From Gammaproteobacteria bacterium (GTDB lineage: Bacteria; Pseudomonadota; Gammaproteobacteria; GCF-002020875), in assembly GCA_018648825.1 (NCBI GenBank), contig JABGQL010000078.1, forward strand, positions 1 to 48,952: a DNA stretch of 48,952 bases. The letters are read 5' to 3'. Shown one piece after another: positions 19,401-26,907 of the stretch (positions within the stretch are counted from its first letter, which is position 1; every line of letters starts with the position of its first letter). The position numbers and the translations under genes are program-made. Under the pieces are notes generated by a model. That model saw only the letters and a list, made by a program, of their open reading frames with translations. It ran no database searches and had not been told where the DNA came from.

Positions 19401-20954
19401 CAGCTCTCCCTGACCAATGGCGTCGGCTGCCTGCTGTAGCACCTGAACGGGTCGGGTGATGGAGCGGATGATCCATGTTGCGAGGGCGATGATCAGCAGC
19501 AGAAAGAGGGCAGTCAGGGTGATGAAGAGGTTTTGCTGATTGCTGGCAAGCCGTTGGCTGTGGCTGTATTTTTCGTCAATCTCTTGCTGTTCACCAGAGA
19601 CAAGCTGATCAAGTTCACTACGGATTTCGTCCAGAATGGCCTTGCCTTGCCCCTTGTGCAGCGCCTCTGCCAGTGCCTTGAGGGAGAGCGGATTGCGGTT
19701 CATCTCACGGCGGATTGCAATCTCGGGGGTTGCGGCCTCCTGCTCCCAGCGTGTTGCCAGCTGCTTCAGTTGCTCCAGTTGCTGGCGCATGGTGGGCAGA
19801 TCATAGGCATTGGTATTGAGTCTCTGTAGTGCGTTGAGCTGTTGCTGAAATTGCTCTCCTCCATTGCGGTATGGTTCAAGTAATGCATCCTGCCCGCTTA
19901 ATAGATAGCCGCGTAGCCCCGTCTCCTGATTTACAACGGTGTTGAGAAGTTTTGCACTCAATGCCGCAGCATGTCCGTTCTCTGCCCGCTCGAACCGTTG
20001 CTGAAGGGTAGAGAGGATCAGTTGCATGTCATCAACCAAGCTCTCTCCCTGAATATCAAATGCCTGATTTTCTACCGTACCGCTGTTGTTTGGGGCTTGT
20101 TGCCGGTTGACCATACCTGCAATGGCGGGTTGTGCGATCTCCTCTCTCCAGCGCCGGTTGAGTCTGCTCAGCTGCTCAATCTCCTGTCGGGTTGCCTGAC
20201 GGTTATGGGCGTTGGCGAGTAGTGTCTCAAATTGCTGAAAGCTCTGTTCGAATAGCCTCTCTCCGGCAATGTACGGCTCCAGAAAAGACTCCTCCCCGGT
20301 TACCAGAAAGCCCCGTTGGCCGGTCTCACGGTCAACCATCGCCTTGAGTATGGTGTTGATCAGCAGCTCCCCACGAAGGTTGCCATCCAATTGCAGGGCC
20401 TGGATCATCTGGCGGGTAGTGCTGCGCAAGGCGTCGAGGATCGACTTTCCGGCACCCTCGCGGAGGATTTTCTGCAGCTGTTCCGCGCTGGCATCTCCCT
20501 TACGTAGTTCACGGCGCATCGCGATTTCAGGGGTTGCCGCCTCTTTGATCCAGCGCTCTACCAGCCACTCGACCCGATTTAAATGCTCGCGATGTTCCTC
20601 CTGGTGGCCACCACCTTGATGGTCATCACCGTGTGTTGTAGAGGCGTTGTGTGTGGAGAGCTTTTGTCGGGACCGCTCCAGCGTTGTTCGGAACGCCTGC
20701 TGACCCTGATGGTAGGGGGTGAGAAAGGACTCATCTCCGGTAATAATAAACCCGCGCTCTCCCGTCTCCATATCCACCACCAGCTTTTGTAGCCGGTTGA
20801 TGTCGATGATGGCTGGGGTATTGGTCTCAATAACGCTGGAGAACTCCTCAACCAGGGTGTTGGTGCCTCTCAGCATAAACAGGCTGAGGAGCAGTAGCAG
20901 AATTAGAACCAGGGTGTATCCGGCACCGATCTTTTTGCCAATATTTATCTGCAT
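16467..20954 (-). CDS. Giant hybrid kinase: three CHASE3, HAMP, GAF, HK, 3 REC
   Basis: This is a membrane kinase of about 1495 residues. TM1 (about 8-27) is followed by three tandem CHASE3 modules, recognised by DMETGERGFIITGDESF, DRETGQRGFLVTGEESF and NQETGLRGYLLSGQDAL. TM2, HAMP, GAF, a long coiled coil, HisKA (H803 in MSHELRTP), an ATPase domain and three receivers (D1152, D1274, D1422) follow. From HAMP onward it parallels the plus-strand giant kinase closely, including the phrase SSKYKSEFLANMSHELRTP; only the periplasmic sensors differ. ATG 20954 is chosen because AAGGAG lies seven bases upstream and it leads directly into TM1; an upstream start at 21101 adds 49 residues without signal features. 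It heads a minus-strand set of three kinases. Confidence 0.9.
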   Translation of the reverse strand: MQINIGKKIGAGYTLVLILLLLLSLFMLRGTNTLVEEFSSVIETNTPAIIDINRLQKLVVDMETGERGFIITGDESFLTPYHQGQQAFRTTLERSRQKLSTHNASTTHGDDHQGGGHQEEHREHLNRVEWLVERWIKEAATPEIAMRRELRKGDASAEQLQKILREGAGKSILDALRSTTRQMIQALQLDGNLRGELLINTILKAMVDRETGQRGFLVTGEESFLEPYIAGERLFEQSFQQFETLLANAHNRQATRQEIEQLSRLNRRWREEIAQPAIAGMVNRQQAPNNSGTVENQAFDIQGESLVDDMQLILSTLQQRFERAENGHAAALSAKLLNTVVNQETGLRGYLLSGQDALLEPYRNGGEQFQQQLNALQRLNTNAYDLPTMRQQLEQLKQLATRWEQEAATPEIAIRREMNRNPLSLKALAEALHKGQGKAILDEIRSELDQLVSGEQQEIDEKYSHSQRLASNQQNLFITLTALFLLLIIALATWIIRSITRPVQVLQQAADAIGQGELETSLNIDTGDEIGELANSFQQMATSLLLANEERNQRSWIDNGIADLNTVLRGEKAEQQLANAVLKTLSRALGASVGVLYLRNEQDGSGAALAEPELQLFATYAYNERKNLSNHYRWGQGVVGQAALEAKVIRLSNVPDDYIKIHSGLGETTPYHIIVTPFLFENEVRGVIELGTLEPLNAQAVELLERSMEAIGIAFESANSRQALDDSLQESRALTEELQAQQEELQETNEQLEEQTSALDQTRREVEERNGSLINAQTELTERAQQLAQSSKYKSEFLANMSHELRTPLNSILLLSKMLASGEMKKSEDQRKNAEVIYSAGNDLLLLINEVLDLAKIESGKMATDLSTIHVREFAQSFNTLFRPQAEQKGLTFKVDIEDQITPDLYSDRERLQQVLRNFLSNALKFTDSGSITLKVSTANKSVTDSLTATTSPALRQLINQSPEDYLLFSVVDNGIGIAKDKLGVVFEAFQQADGSTSRNYGGTGLGLSISREIADLLEGALALESSDGQADHGTTFSIVVPLEPSKTLQQSSEHTQVQQLEQISGGERNIIPSTMVTDLPASGSGELLKDDQLTTSPSDERILLVVEDDRRFANILMELGRKNSFKVIHAASGTEGVRHAEHYLPSAILLDIQLPIMDGWGVIRQLKSNPQTSHIPVHIISVVDDIQLGRRLGAVQYLVKPVDPERLNNTFSQIEQQLERSIKKLLVVEDNEVERDAIIKLLSGRDIECTGAGNGADAIQALSSNRYDAFILDLHLPDMDGYQVLETMDEDPHIEHIPTIVYTGQDLSIDDERRLRRYAESIVLKTAESPARLLEETTIFLHRVQANLSEEKQKMIAEVNQHDDILKGQTVLLVDDDIRNTFALTSVLEMRGMEVITALNGEEGLELLEQHKAQIGLVLMDIMMPVMDGYEATRKLRENPDHAELPVIALTAKALKEDQELSIEAGASDYMSKPIDYDQLFSLMRVWLSASAHK

Positions 20955-21108
20955 AGGGGGCTCCTTGTGGTGGCGGGGGTGCGAGCCAATGTTTGCGGTT
21001 TGTTTGGCAAATTCTGTTCTATTCTTTGTGAGAGGCTGGATGGCATACTTTTTCTTGCGTGTATTTTGAGGAGGTCTCAGAAAATTGACCCAACGATGCA
21101 AAGACTAT

Positions 21109-21252
21109 AGGGTATCTCTAAAAATAGTAATTTTTCTGTGAGTGCAAGAAAGCACCGCACGGAGAAGCGCAGTGTACACGCGAGTACATGAGCATTCGAG
21201 TACGGAGCTGACGCAGCAATCGCTGAAAAAGTGCATTTCTTAGAGGTGCCCT
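21109..21252. repeat. MITE-like repeat, copy 1, with imperfect terminal inverted repeats
   Basis: The element starts with AGGGTATCTCTAA and ends with TTAGAGGTGCCCT, which are inverted repeats with two mismatches. The interior contains GTGTACACGCGAGTACATGAG-like sequence shared with the second copy. No reading frame of note is present. Non-autonomous mobile elements have this form, but I cannot name the family. Confidence 0.6.
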
Positions 21253-21480
21253 ATAATCCACTGAAGACATATTATAGGGCAGCAGTAATGTATTAACGAA
21301 TCAATATTTTATATGTTAAATTTAAGAAAACTCATGAGCATGTATACTATTCAGACCTTAGGCTCTTGCGGCCCTTCCAATTGTTTCAATTAGTGCACAT
21401 TAATCCAAAATTCATGTCTCGAATATGGCGCCGCCCTTAATTATGGTAGTGTAGCGCTATAAAGCGAACATAGTGGAGGC

Positions 21481-21589
21481 GCAAGAAAGTCCCGCACGGA
21501 AAACCGCAGTGTACACGCGAGTACATGAGGGTTTGAGTACGGGTCTGACGCCGCTATCGTGAGAAAAGTGCATTTTTAGAGGTGCCCTT
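21481..21589. repeat. MITE-like repeat, copy 2, left end missing
   Basis: This copy matches the first from GCAAGAAAG through to TTTTTAGAGGTGCCCT with scattered differences. The left terminal repeat is not seen, so it is probably truncated. It ends about 65 bases before the rhodanese start and may supply part of that gene's leader or promoter. Confidence 0.6.
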
Positions 21590-21653
21590 GAGTCTGGGGT
21601 GCGGAATCTTAGTGCATAGTTATTGAGTGAAAACTGGAAACGGGAGGAGCGCT

Positions 21654-22478
21654 GTGAAAAAGGTATACCGGATTTTATTGCCACTACTGCTGCTGTTCTG
21701 TGCAGCAGCTGAGGCAGAAGAGGGCGCGGAGCCATTCCCGCTACGCACCCAATTTCCAGAGGTCAAGGTGATCTCGCTTGAGGCGCTGCAGGAGCAGTAT
21801 GAAGATGTGGTGATTGTCGACTCAAGAACCCGCTTCGAGTACGAAACCATCCATATCAACAAGGCGGTACGTGTTCCTGCGTCGAGCAAGAGCTTCCTCA
21901 AGCTGTTGGAACGCTATGTTCCAGACTATGACAGTAAGGTGGTCTTCTACTGCAACGGGGTTACCTGTTCCAAGAGTTATCGGGCAGCGGCACTGGCAAC
22001 CCGTGCCGGATATACCGATGCCTATAGCTTTGATGCGGGCATCTTTGCCTGGGCTACAGCGAACCCCCGGTTCACTACACTGCTTGGAAAGTCACCGATG
22101 GTTCTGGAGCAGTTGATCTCGGAGCAGCACTTCGCAGCGCATACCATCGATTTTGAGACATTTCGTAAGCGTGCCAGTGAGCCGGATGCCATTGTGATCG
22201 ATGTGCGTGATGCGGCACAGCGCAGAAATAGTGATGGTACCCGCAATGACCTGCCGGGGATGCCGAGTCTGGATCGCACACAGCGCCTTGTGCTCTACAT
22301 GGATCTATTGAAGCGCAAGCTGGAGAGGAGGGAGTATATAGGGAAGCAGTTGCTGATCTTTGATGCTACGGGCAAGCAGGTAAAGTGGTTGGAGTACTCT
22401 CTGAAAAAATATGGCTATGATCATTACGCCTTTCTGAAGGGCGGTGTTTATTCGGTCACGGAGGTGGTTCATCGGTAA
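21654..22478 (+). CDS. Exported rhodanese-domain protein
   Basis: This protein has about 274 residues. It begins with a signal peptide (KK, then a Leu-rich core, then an AAAEAEE cleavage region), so it should be periplasmic or lipid-free secreted. The first domain is rhodanese-like: VIVDSRTRFEYETIHI and the active-site loop from C100 to C105 (CNGVTC). Such domains carry sulfur as a persulfide on the loop cysteine. The second half (about 165-265) resembles another rhodanese fold (IVIDVRDA near its start), but the loop (FDATGKQVKW) has no cysteine, so it is probably inactive or a binding domain. I chose the GTG at 21654 because GGGAGGAG lies four bases upstream; a GTG at 21627 would precede the signal peptide. 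Substrate and partner are unknown. Confidence 0.8.
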   Translation: MKKVYRILLPLLLLFCAAAEAEEGAEPFPLRTQFPEVKVISLEALQEQYEDVVIVDSRTRFEYETIHINKAVRVPASSKSFLKLLERYVPDYDSKVVFYCNGVTCSKSYRAAALATRAGYTDAYSFDAGIFAWATANPRFTTLLGKSPMVLEQLISEQHFAAHTIDFETFRKRASEPDAIVIDVRDAAQRRNSDGTRNDLPGMPSLDRTQRLVLYMDLLKRKLERREYIGKQLLIFDATGKQVKWLEYSLKKYGYDHYAFLKGGVYSVTEVVHR

Positions 22479-22525
22479 TCAGTACTGGTCTTGATGTGAG
22501 GTGTTCGATATGATGACGGTCTAAG

Positions 22526-22537
22526 ATTGTCGACATT
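22526..22537. promoter_or_regulatory. Predicted GntR operator upstream of nitroreductase
   Basis: ATTGTCGACATT differs at one base from the palindrome ATTGTCGACAAT found before prpE and gntR. It lies 22 bases before the nitroreductase ATG, a position suited to repression. It suggests that the gene belongs to the propionate regulon. Confidence 0.6.
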
Positions 22538-22558
22538 ATGAATTAACAGGAGACCGCT

Positions 22559-23224
22559 ATGGACGTCAAACAGGCATTGGCCGAGAGAAAATCAACCCGC
22601 GCTTTTGAGGCGCGTACAGTAGAGCAGGAGAAGCTGGATGCGGTGCTGGATGCGGCGCGCCATGCCCCCTCTGGGGTCAATACTCAGCCGTGGAAGGTGG
22701 CTGTAGTAACGGGGGAGAAGCTCAAGCAGGTGACCGAGGCGATGGAGTCAACATTCCGCGCTGGACAGAAGGGGAAGATGGACTATCAGTACTATCCGCT
22801 AGAGTGGCAGGGCGAGTATAAAGAACGGCGCAAGGCGTGTGGTCTACAGATGTACCAGACGCTAGAGATTGGTCGAGAAGATAAGCAGCGGCAGATGGAC
22901 CAGTGGGCCGCCAACTACCGGGGTTTTGATGCGCCGGTGATCCTCTTCTTTTTGATGGATGGGGTGATGGAGGCCGGCTCTTTCCTCGATTACGGCATGT
23001 TTATGCAGTCGGTGATGTTGGCGGCACAAGAGCAGGGGCTGGCAACCTGTCCGCAGGCAGCGCTGGCTGAGTACCCGGAGATCGTAAAACAGCAGTTGGG
23101 CTATGCCGAAGATACGGTGTTGGTTGCTGGAATGGCGATGGGGTATGAGGATACTGCTGCGCTGATCAACAGCTACCGTACACCACGTGAGGAGGTAGAC
23201 GCTATTGCAACCTTCTATCAGTAA
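22559..23224 (+). CDS. Nitroreductase-family FMN oxidoreductase
   Basis: This 221-residue protein is a flavin-dependent NAD(P)H oxidoreductase of the nitroreductase superfamily. The FMN phosphate-binding motif RKSTRAF is at residues 10-16, and HAPSGVNTQPW at about 35-45 contacts the flavin. A second FMN segment (LATCPQAALAEYP) and the closing AGMAMGYED also fit the family. It should be a cytoplasmic homodimer. The natural substrate cannot be told from sequence. CAGGAGA precedes the ATG. A GntR-type operator lies upstream, and the gene is followed by the perfect operator palindrome in front of prpE, so it is probably co-regulated with propionate catabolism. Its role there is not established. 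Confidence 0.85.
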   Translation: MDVKQALAERKSTRAFEARTVEQEKLDAVLDAARHAPSGVNTQPWKVAVVTGEKLKQVTEAMESTFRAGQKGKMDYQYYPLEWQGEYKERRKACGLQMYQTLEIGREDKQRQMDQWAANYRGFDAPVILFFLMDGVMEAGSFLDYGMFMQSVMLAAQEQGLATCPQAALAEYPEIVKQQLGYAEDTVLVAGMAMGYEDTAALINSYRTPREEVDAIATFYQ

Positions 23225-23270
23225 CGACTGAAGCACTTGACGCAGGCGTCGAGTGGAGATACCGTAAAAG

Positions 23271-23290
23271 CAAGATTGTCGACAATCTTG
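23271..23290. promoter_or_regulatory. Perfect 20-bp palindromic GntR operator before prpE
   Basis: CAAGATTGTCGACAATCTTG is a perfect palindrome containing the core ATTGTCGACAAT. A possible promoter (TTGACG at 23237, weak -10 near 23260) lies just upstream, so bound regulator would block the transcription start of prpE. Confidence 0.7.
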
Positions 23291-23298
23291 TTTTTTTT
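23271..23298 (+). terminator. Possible terminator sharing the operator palindrome
   Basis: The palindrome can fold in RNA as an 8-bp stem (CAAGATTG / CAATCTTG) with the loop TCGA, directly followed by eight T. It lies 47 bases after the nitroreductase stop and would end that transcript. If a prpE promoter lies upstream of it, the same hairpin would attenuate prpE. Confidence 0.5.
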
Positions 23299-23364
23299 AT
23301 GGGCGGGATTGGTTCGGCGAACAGGGTATTGCATACACAAGTAAGATAAGAAGGAGATGGCGTG

Positions 23365-25257
23365 ATGAATTATCAACAGACCTACCAGCAGTCGATGGAT
23401 GATCCTGATGGTTTTTGGGGAGAAGCGGCCAAATTGATTGATTGGGACAGACCCTTTGATAAGGTGCTGGATGACTCCAATGTGCCGTTCTACCGTTGGT
23501 TTAGCGGCGGCATGCTCAACACCTGCTATAACGCGATTGATCGCCATGTTGAGGCGGGTAATGGGGGGCGTGCTGCACTGATCTATGATAGCCCGGTTAC
23601 CGACACGCAACATACCTACTCTTTCAGTGAAATGAAAGATGAAGTCTCTCGTCTAGCCGGTGCGCTACAGGCGCAAGGGGTGGAGAAGGGGGATCGGGTG
23701 CTGGTCTATATGCCGATGATTCCACAGGCGGTGATGGGGATGCTCGCCTGTGCCCGTATCGGTGCCGTCCATTCGGTGGTATTTGGTGGCTTTGCCGCCA
23801 ATGAGCTAGCAACCCGTATTGACGATGCCAAACCGAAGATGGTGCTCTCCGCCTCCTGCGGTATTGAGGTGAGCCGTGTCATTGAATACAAGCCATTATT
23901 GGATCAGGCGATTGAGCTCTCCACGCATAAGCCTGAGCATACCCTGATCTTTGCACGTCCACAGGCAGAGGCGACGATGGTGGAGGGGCGTGATCTCGAT
24001 TGGGTGGCCGCCTGTGAAGCGGCTGCACCAGCGGCCTGTGTCTCAGTAGCAGCAACCGATCCGCTCTATATCCTCTACACCTCCGGCACTACGGGTGTCC
24101 CCAAAGGGGTGGTGCGGGATAATGGCGGTCATGCGGTGGCGATGCAGTGGAGTATGCAGAATATCTACGGGATGGAGCCGGGTGAGGTGTTCTGGGCCGC
24201 ATCCGACGTTGGCTGGGTGGTGGGCCACTCTTATATTGTCTATGCGCCATTGCTGAATGGAAATACCACGGTGGTGTTCGAGGGCAAGCCAGTGGGTACT
24301 CCAGACCCCGGTGCCTTCTGGCGGGTGATTGCAGAGCATGACGTTAAGGTGATGTTCACCGCACCCACCGCCTTCCGTGCGATCAAAAAGGAGGACCCCA
24401 ATGGGGAGTTCCTGAAGAGATACGATATGCCCAACTTCCGTGCACTGTTCCTCGCCGGAGAGCGCTGTGACCCAGATACCCTAGAGTGGGCAGAGAATAT
24501 GCTGCAGGTGCCGGTGATTGATCACTGGTGGCAGACCGAAACTGCGTGGGGGATTGCCGCCAACTGTCTGGGTATTGAGCAGCTTCCTGTCAAACCAGGC
24601 TCCCCCTCTTGTTCTGTTCCTGGCTATAACGTACAGGTGTTGAATGATGATGGAGAAGAGGTGGCGGATGGGGATATTGGCAGCATCATGATCAAGCTGC
24701 CGATGCCTCCCGGTTGTCTGCCTACGCTGTGGAATAACGATGAACGTTTTGTGGAGTCCTACCTCAGTGCACATGAGGGCTATTACCTGACGGGTGATGC
24801 GGGCTATAAAGATGAAGATGGCTACCTCTGGGTGATGAGCCGTATCGATGACATTATCAACGTGGCGGGACACCGTCTCTCGACTGGCGGGATTGAGGAG
24901 GTGATCGCCTCCCACCCTGATGTGGCCGAGTGTTCGGTGATTGGTGCTGCCGATGCCTTGAAGGGGGAGTTGCCGGTTGGGCAGATCGTTCTTAAGTCTG
25001 GAGTCGATCGCCCCGATGATGAGGTGGTTGCCGAGGTGGTGCAACTGGTACGCAGCAAGATCGGCCCGGTTGCCGCCTTCAAGAAGGCGGTGGTGGTGGC
25101 GCGTCTGCCAAAGACCCGCTCCGGTAAGATCCTCCGAGGCACCATGAAGAAGATTGCTGACAGTCAGGCGTACAAGGTGCCGGCAACCATTGATGACCCG
25201 GCGATACTGGAGGAGATCAAGGGTTCTCTACAGACCATTGGCTATGCAAAAGAGTAA
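23365..25257 (+). CDS. prpE: Propionyl-CoA synthetase (acyl-CoA synthetase)
   Basis: This AMP-forming acyl-CoA ligase of about 630 residues activates propionate to propionyl-CoA, the first step of the methylcitrate cycle. The family signatures are the phosphate-binding loop YTSGTTGVPKG, the adenylation motif with WWQTETAWG, TGDAGYKDEDGY and SRIDDIINVAGHR. The catalytic and acetylatable lysine is near residue 588 in KTRSGKILRG. Acetyl-CoA synthetase has nearly the same motifs; the length and the prp neighbours favour PrpE. I chose ATG 23365, with AAGGAG eight bases upstream; a GTG lies immediately before it. Lysine acetylation is known to silence this family. Confidence 0.88.
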   Translation: MNYQQTYQQSMDDPDGFWGEAAKLIDWDRPFDKVLDDSNVPFYRWFSGGMLNTCYNAIDRHVEAGNGGRAALIYDSPVTDTQHTYSFSEMKDEVSRLAGALQAQGVEKGDRVLVYMPMIPQAVMGMLACARIGAVHSVVFGGFAANELATRIDDAKPKMVLSASCGIEVSRVIEYKPLLDQAIELSTHKPEHTLIFARPQAEATMVEGRDLDWVAACEAAAPAACVSVAATDPLYILYTSGTTGVPKGVVRDNGGHAVAMQWSMQNIYGMEPGEVFWAASDVGWVVGHSYIVYAPLLNGNTTVVFEGKPVGTPDPGAFWRVIAEHDVKVMFTAPTAFRAIKKEDPNGEFLKRYDMPNFRALFLAGERCDPDTLEWAENMLQVPVIDHWWQTETAWGIAANCLGIEQLPVKPGSPSCSVPGYNVQVLNDDGEEVADGDIGSIMIKLPMPPGCLPTLWNNDERFVESYLSAHEGYYLTGDAGYKDEDGYLWVMSRIDDIINVAGHRLSTGGIEEVIASHPDVAECSVIGAADALKGELPVGQIVLKSGVDRPDDEVVAEVVQLVRSKIGPVAAFKKAVVVARLPKTRSGKILRGTMKKIADSQAYKVPATIDDPAILEEIKGSLQTIGYAKE

Positions 25258-25269
25258 ATTGTCGACAAT
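25258..25269. promoter_or_regulatory. Predicted GntR operator upstream of gntR promoter
   Basis: ATTGTCGACAAT is an exact 12-bp palindrome starting right after the prpE stop. It ends five bases before the -35 box of the gntR promoter. Confidence 0.7.
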
Positions 25270-25274
25270 CTGTA

Positions 25275-25304
25275 TTGACAATAGGCGAATATAGCGTTTA
25301 TTAT
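25275..25304 (+). promoter_or_regulatory. Promoter of the gntR-prpBC operon
   Basis: TTGACA (25275-25280) and TATTAT (25299-25304) are separated by 18 bases. The start of transcription would be around 25311. The promoter sits between two predicted operators, which fits autoregulation by the GntR protein. Confidence 0.65.
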
Positions 25305-25320
25305 CGCTACGGGAATTAAA

Positions 25321-25332
25321 TATGTCGACAAT
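25321..25332. promoter_or_regulatory. Predicted GntR operator over the gntR start codon
   Basis: TATGTCGACAAT keeps the core TGTCGACA and the right half of the palindrome, with two changes in the left half. It overlaps the ATG of the regulator gene itself and lies downstream of the promoter. Confidence 0.5.
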
Positions 25333-25978
25333 TAAAGCAGAAACATCAGAAGCAGTCACCGTAGCGGATCGGGTTTTTGGTTCGCTCTGTGATGCCATTG
25401 TGAAGGGTGAGATTGCTGCGGGCAGCAAGATCAGTGAGCCGGAGCTGGCGAAGCGGTTTGATGTCAGTCGTGCATCGCTACGTGAGGCGATCGGAAGACT
25501 GGAGGCCTGCAACCTGGTCAGCCGCCGTCCCAATGTCGGGGCGCGTGTGGTGGAACTCTCGCTGGATGAGTTGCTGGAGATCTACCGGGTGCGTGAGGCG
25601 TTGGAGGGGATGGCTGCCCGTTTGGCTGCAGAGCAGATGAGTGAGAACGAGCTGGATGAGTTGGAGTCACTGCTGGAAGATGAGCAGCAGTTTGACCCCA
25701 ATGACATCAACCATGATTTCCACTATGCCATTGTGCAGGGTGGAAAGAATCGGCGCCTCGCACACCTGCTGTGTGATGACCTCTACCACCTGATGCGGAT
25801 GTACCGTTATCAGCTGGGGCGTGACAGTGGTCGTGCCTCGACCGCCTCGAAAGAGCACGGGCTGATCCTGGATGCGTTGCGGGATCGGGATGGGGAGATG
25901 GCTGAACTGCTGATGCGTCGACATATTCGTAAATCCCGTCAACATATTGAACAGATGATCGAGAACAGTGCTGAATAG
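25322..25978 (+). CDS. GntR-family (FadR/FCD) regulator of propionate genes
   Basis: This 218-residue regulator has an N-terminal winged helix (about 12-80: ELAKRFDVSRASLREAIGRL) and a C-terminal FCD ligand domain. In the FCD domain D and H in NHDFHYAI, H in KEHGLIL and H in MRRHIRKS are the usual metal or ligand-binding positions. It sits between prpE and prpB, and palindromes with core TGTCGACA mark its own promoter, prpE and the nitroreductase gene. Comparative-genomics work on proteobacteria has described GntR propionate regulators called PrpQ; this protein probably belongs there, but the name is inferred. Repression relieved by a propionate-pathway intermediate such as methylcitrate is likely. 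Confidence 0.85.
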   Translation: MSTIKAETSEAVTVADRVFGSLCDAIVKGEIAAGSKISEPELAKRFDVSRASLREAIGRLEACNLVSRRPNVGARVVELSLDELLEIYRVREALEGMAARLAAEQMSENELDELESLLEDEQQFDPNDINHDFHYAIVQGGKNRRLAHLLCDDLYHLMRMYRYQLGRDSGRASTASKEHGLILDALRDRDGEMAELLMRRHIRKSRQHIEQMIENSAE

Positions 25979-26011
25979 CGGCAGTTCTCAACAACAGACG
26001 GAGCCTAAATA

Positions 26012-26896
26012 ATGAGTGATTTGACCCCCGGACAGCGCCTGCGACAGGCGGTTGCAGAGAACAGTCCACTACAGGTACTGGGCACCATCAACGCCTACAG
26101 TGCAATGATGGCAGACAAGAGTGGTGCACAGGCGATCTACCTCTCCGGTGCCGGTGTGGCGAACGCCTCCTACGGGCTGCCGGATCTGGGGATGACCTCA
26201 CTCACCGACGTGCTGACCGATGTACGCCGCATCACCTCGGCGACGGAAGTACCACTGTTGGTGGATGCCGATACCGGCTGGGGTAGTGCCTTCAATATCA
26301 CCCGCACCATCAAAGAGATGGTTGCAGCGGGTGCAGCGGGTGTTCATATCGAGGATCAGGTGATGGCAAAACGCTGCGGTCACCGCCCCAATAAAGAGAT
26401 CGTCTCCCAGCAGGAGATGGTGGATCGCATCAAGGCGGCAACCGATGCACGCAGCGATGGTTTTGTGATCATGGCGCGTACCGATGCGCTGGCGGTGGAG
26501 GGGATGGACTCTGCGATTGAGCGTGCACTGGCCTGTGTTGAGGCGGGTGCCGATATGATCTTCCCCGAGGCGATGAATACGCTGGAGCAGTACCAGACCT
26601 TTACCGAGGCAGTCAATGTGCCGGTGCTGGCCAACATCACCGAGTTTGGCGCGACACCGCTCTTTACTACCGAAGAGCTGGACGGGGTTGGGGTCAAGCT
26701 GGTGCTCTATCCACTCTCCGGCTTCCGTGCGATGAATGCAGCGGCACTCAACGTATTCAAGGAGATTCTGGGCGAGGGAACACAGCAGGGGGTACTCGAT
26801 ACCATGCAGACCCGGGCAGAGCTGTATGAGTTCCTCGACTACCACAGCTATGAGCAAAAATTAGACAGTCTATTCGCTGAAGGCAAAGAGAAGTAG
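26012..26896 (+). CDS. prpB: 2-methylisocitrate lyase
   Basis: This 294-residue enzyme cleaves 2-methylisocitrate to pyruvate and succinate, the last step of the methylcitrate cycle. The isocitrate-lyase/PEP-mutase superfamily motifs are VDADTGWG (D85 and D87 bind Mg) and the active loop K120-R-C122-G-H (KRCGHRPNK). The length matches the family (about 295). GGAG lies about eleven bases before the ATG. The gene follows gntR after 33 bases without a new promoter and precedes prpC by 11 bases, so it is in one operon. Confidence 0.93.
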   Translation: MSDLTPGQRLRQAVAENSPLQVLGTINAYSAMMADKSGAQAIYLSGAGVANASYGLPDLGMTSLTDVLTDVRRITSATEVPLLVDADTGWGSAFNITRTIKEMVAAGAAGVHIEDQVMAKRCGHRPNKEIVSQQEMVDRIKAATDARSDGFVIMARTDALAVEGMDSAIERALACVEAGADMIFPEAMNTLEQYQTFTEAVNVPVLANITEFGATPLFTTEELDGVGVKLVLYPLSGFRAMNAAALNVFKEILGEGTQQGVLDTMQTRAELYEFLDYHSYEQKLDSLFAEGKEK

Positions 26897-26907
26897 AGGT
26901 ATACATC

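Larger units (their letters stand above)
20955..21653. other. Divergent spacer with two repeat elements
   Basis: This 699-base region separates the minus-strand giant kinase from the plus-strand rhodanese gene. It contains two related repeat elements (21109-21252 and 21481-21589). The rest, including 21253-21480, shows no gene, RNA or clear promoter. Promoters for both divergent genes should lie here. Confidence 0.5.
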
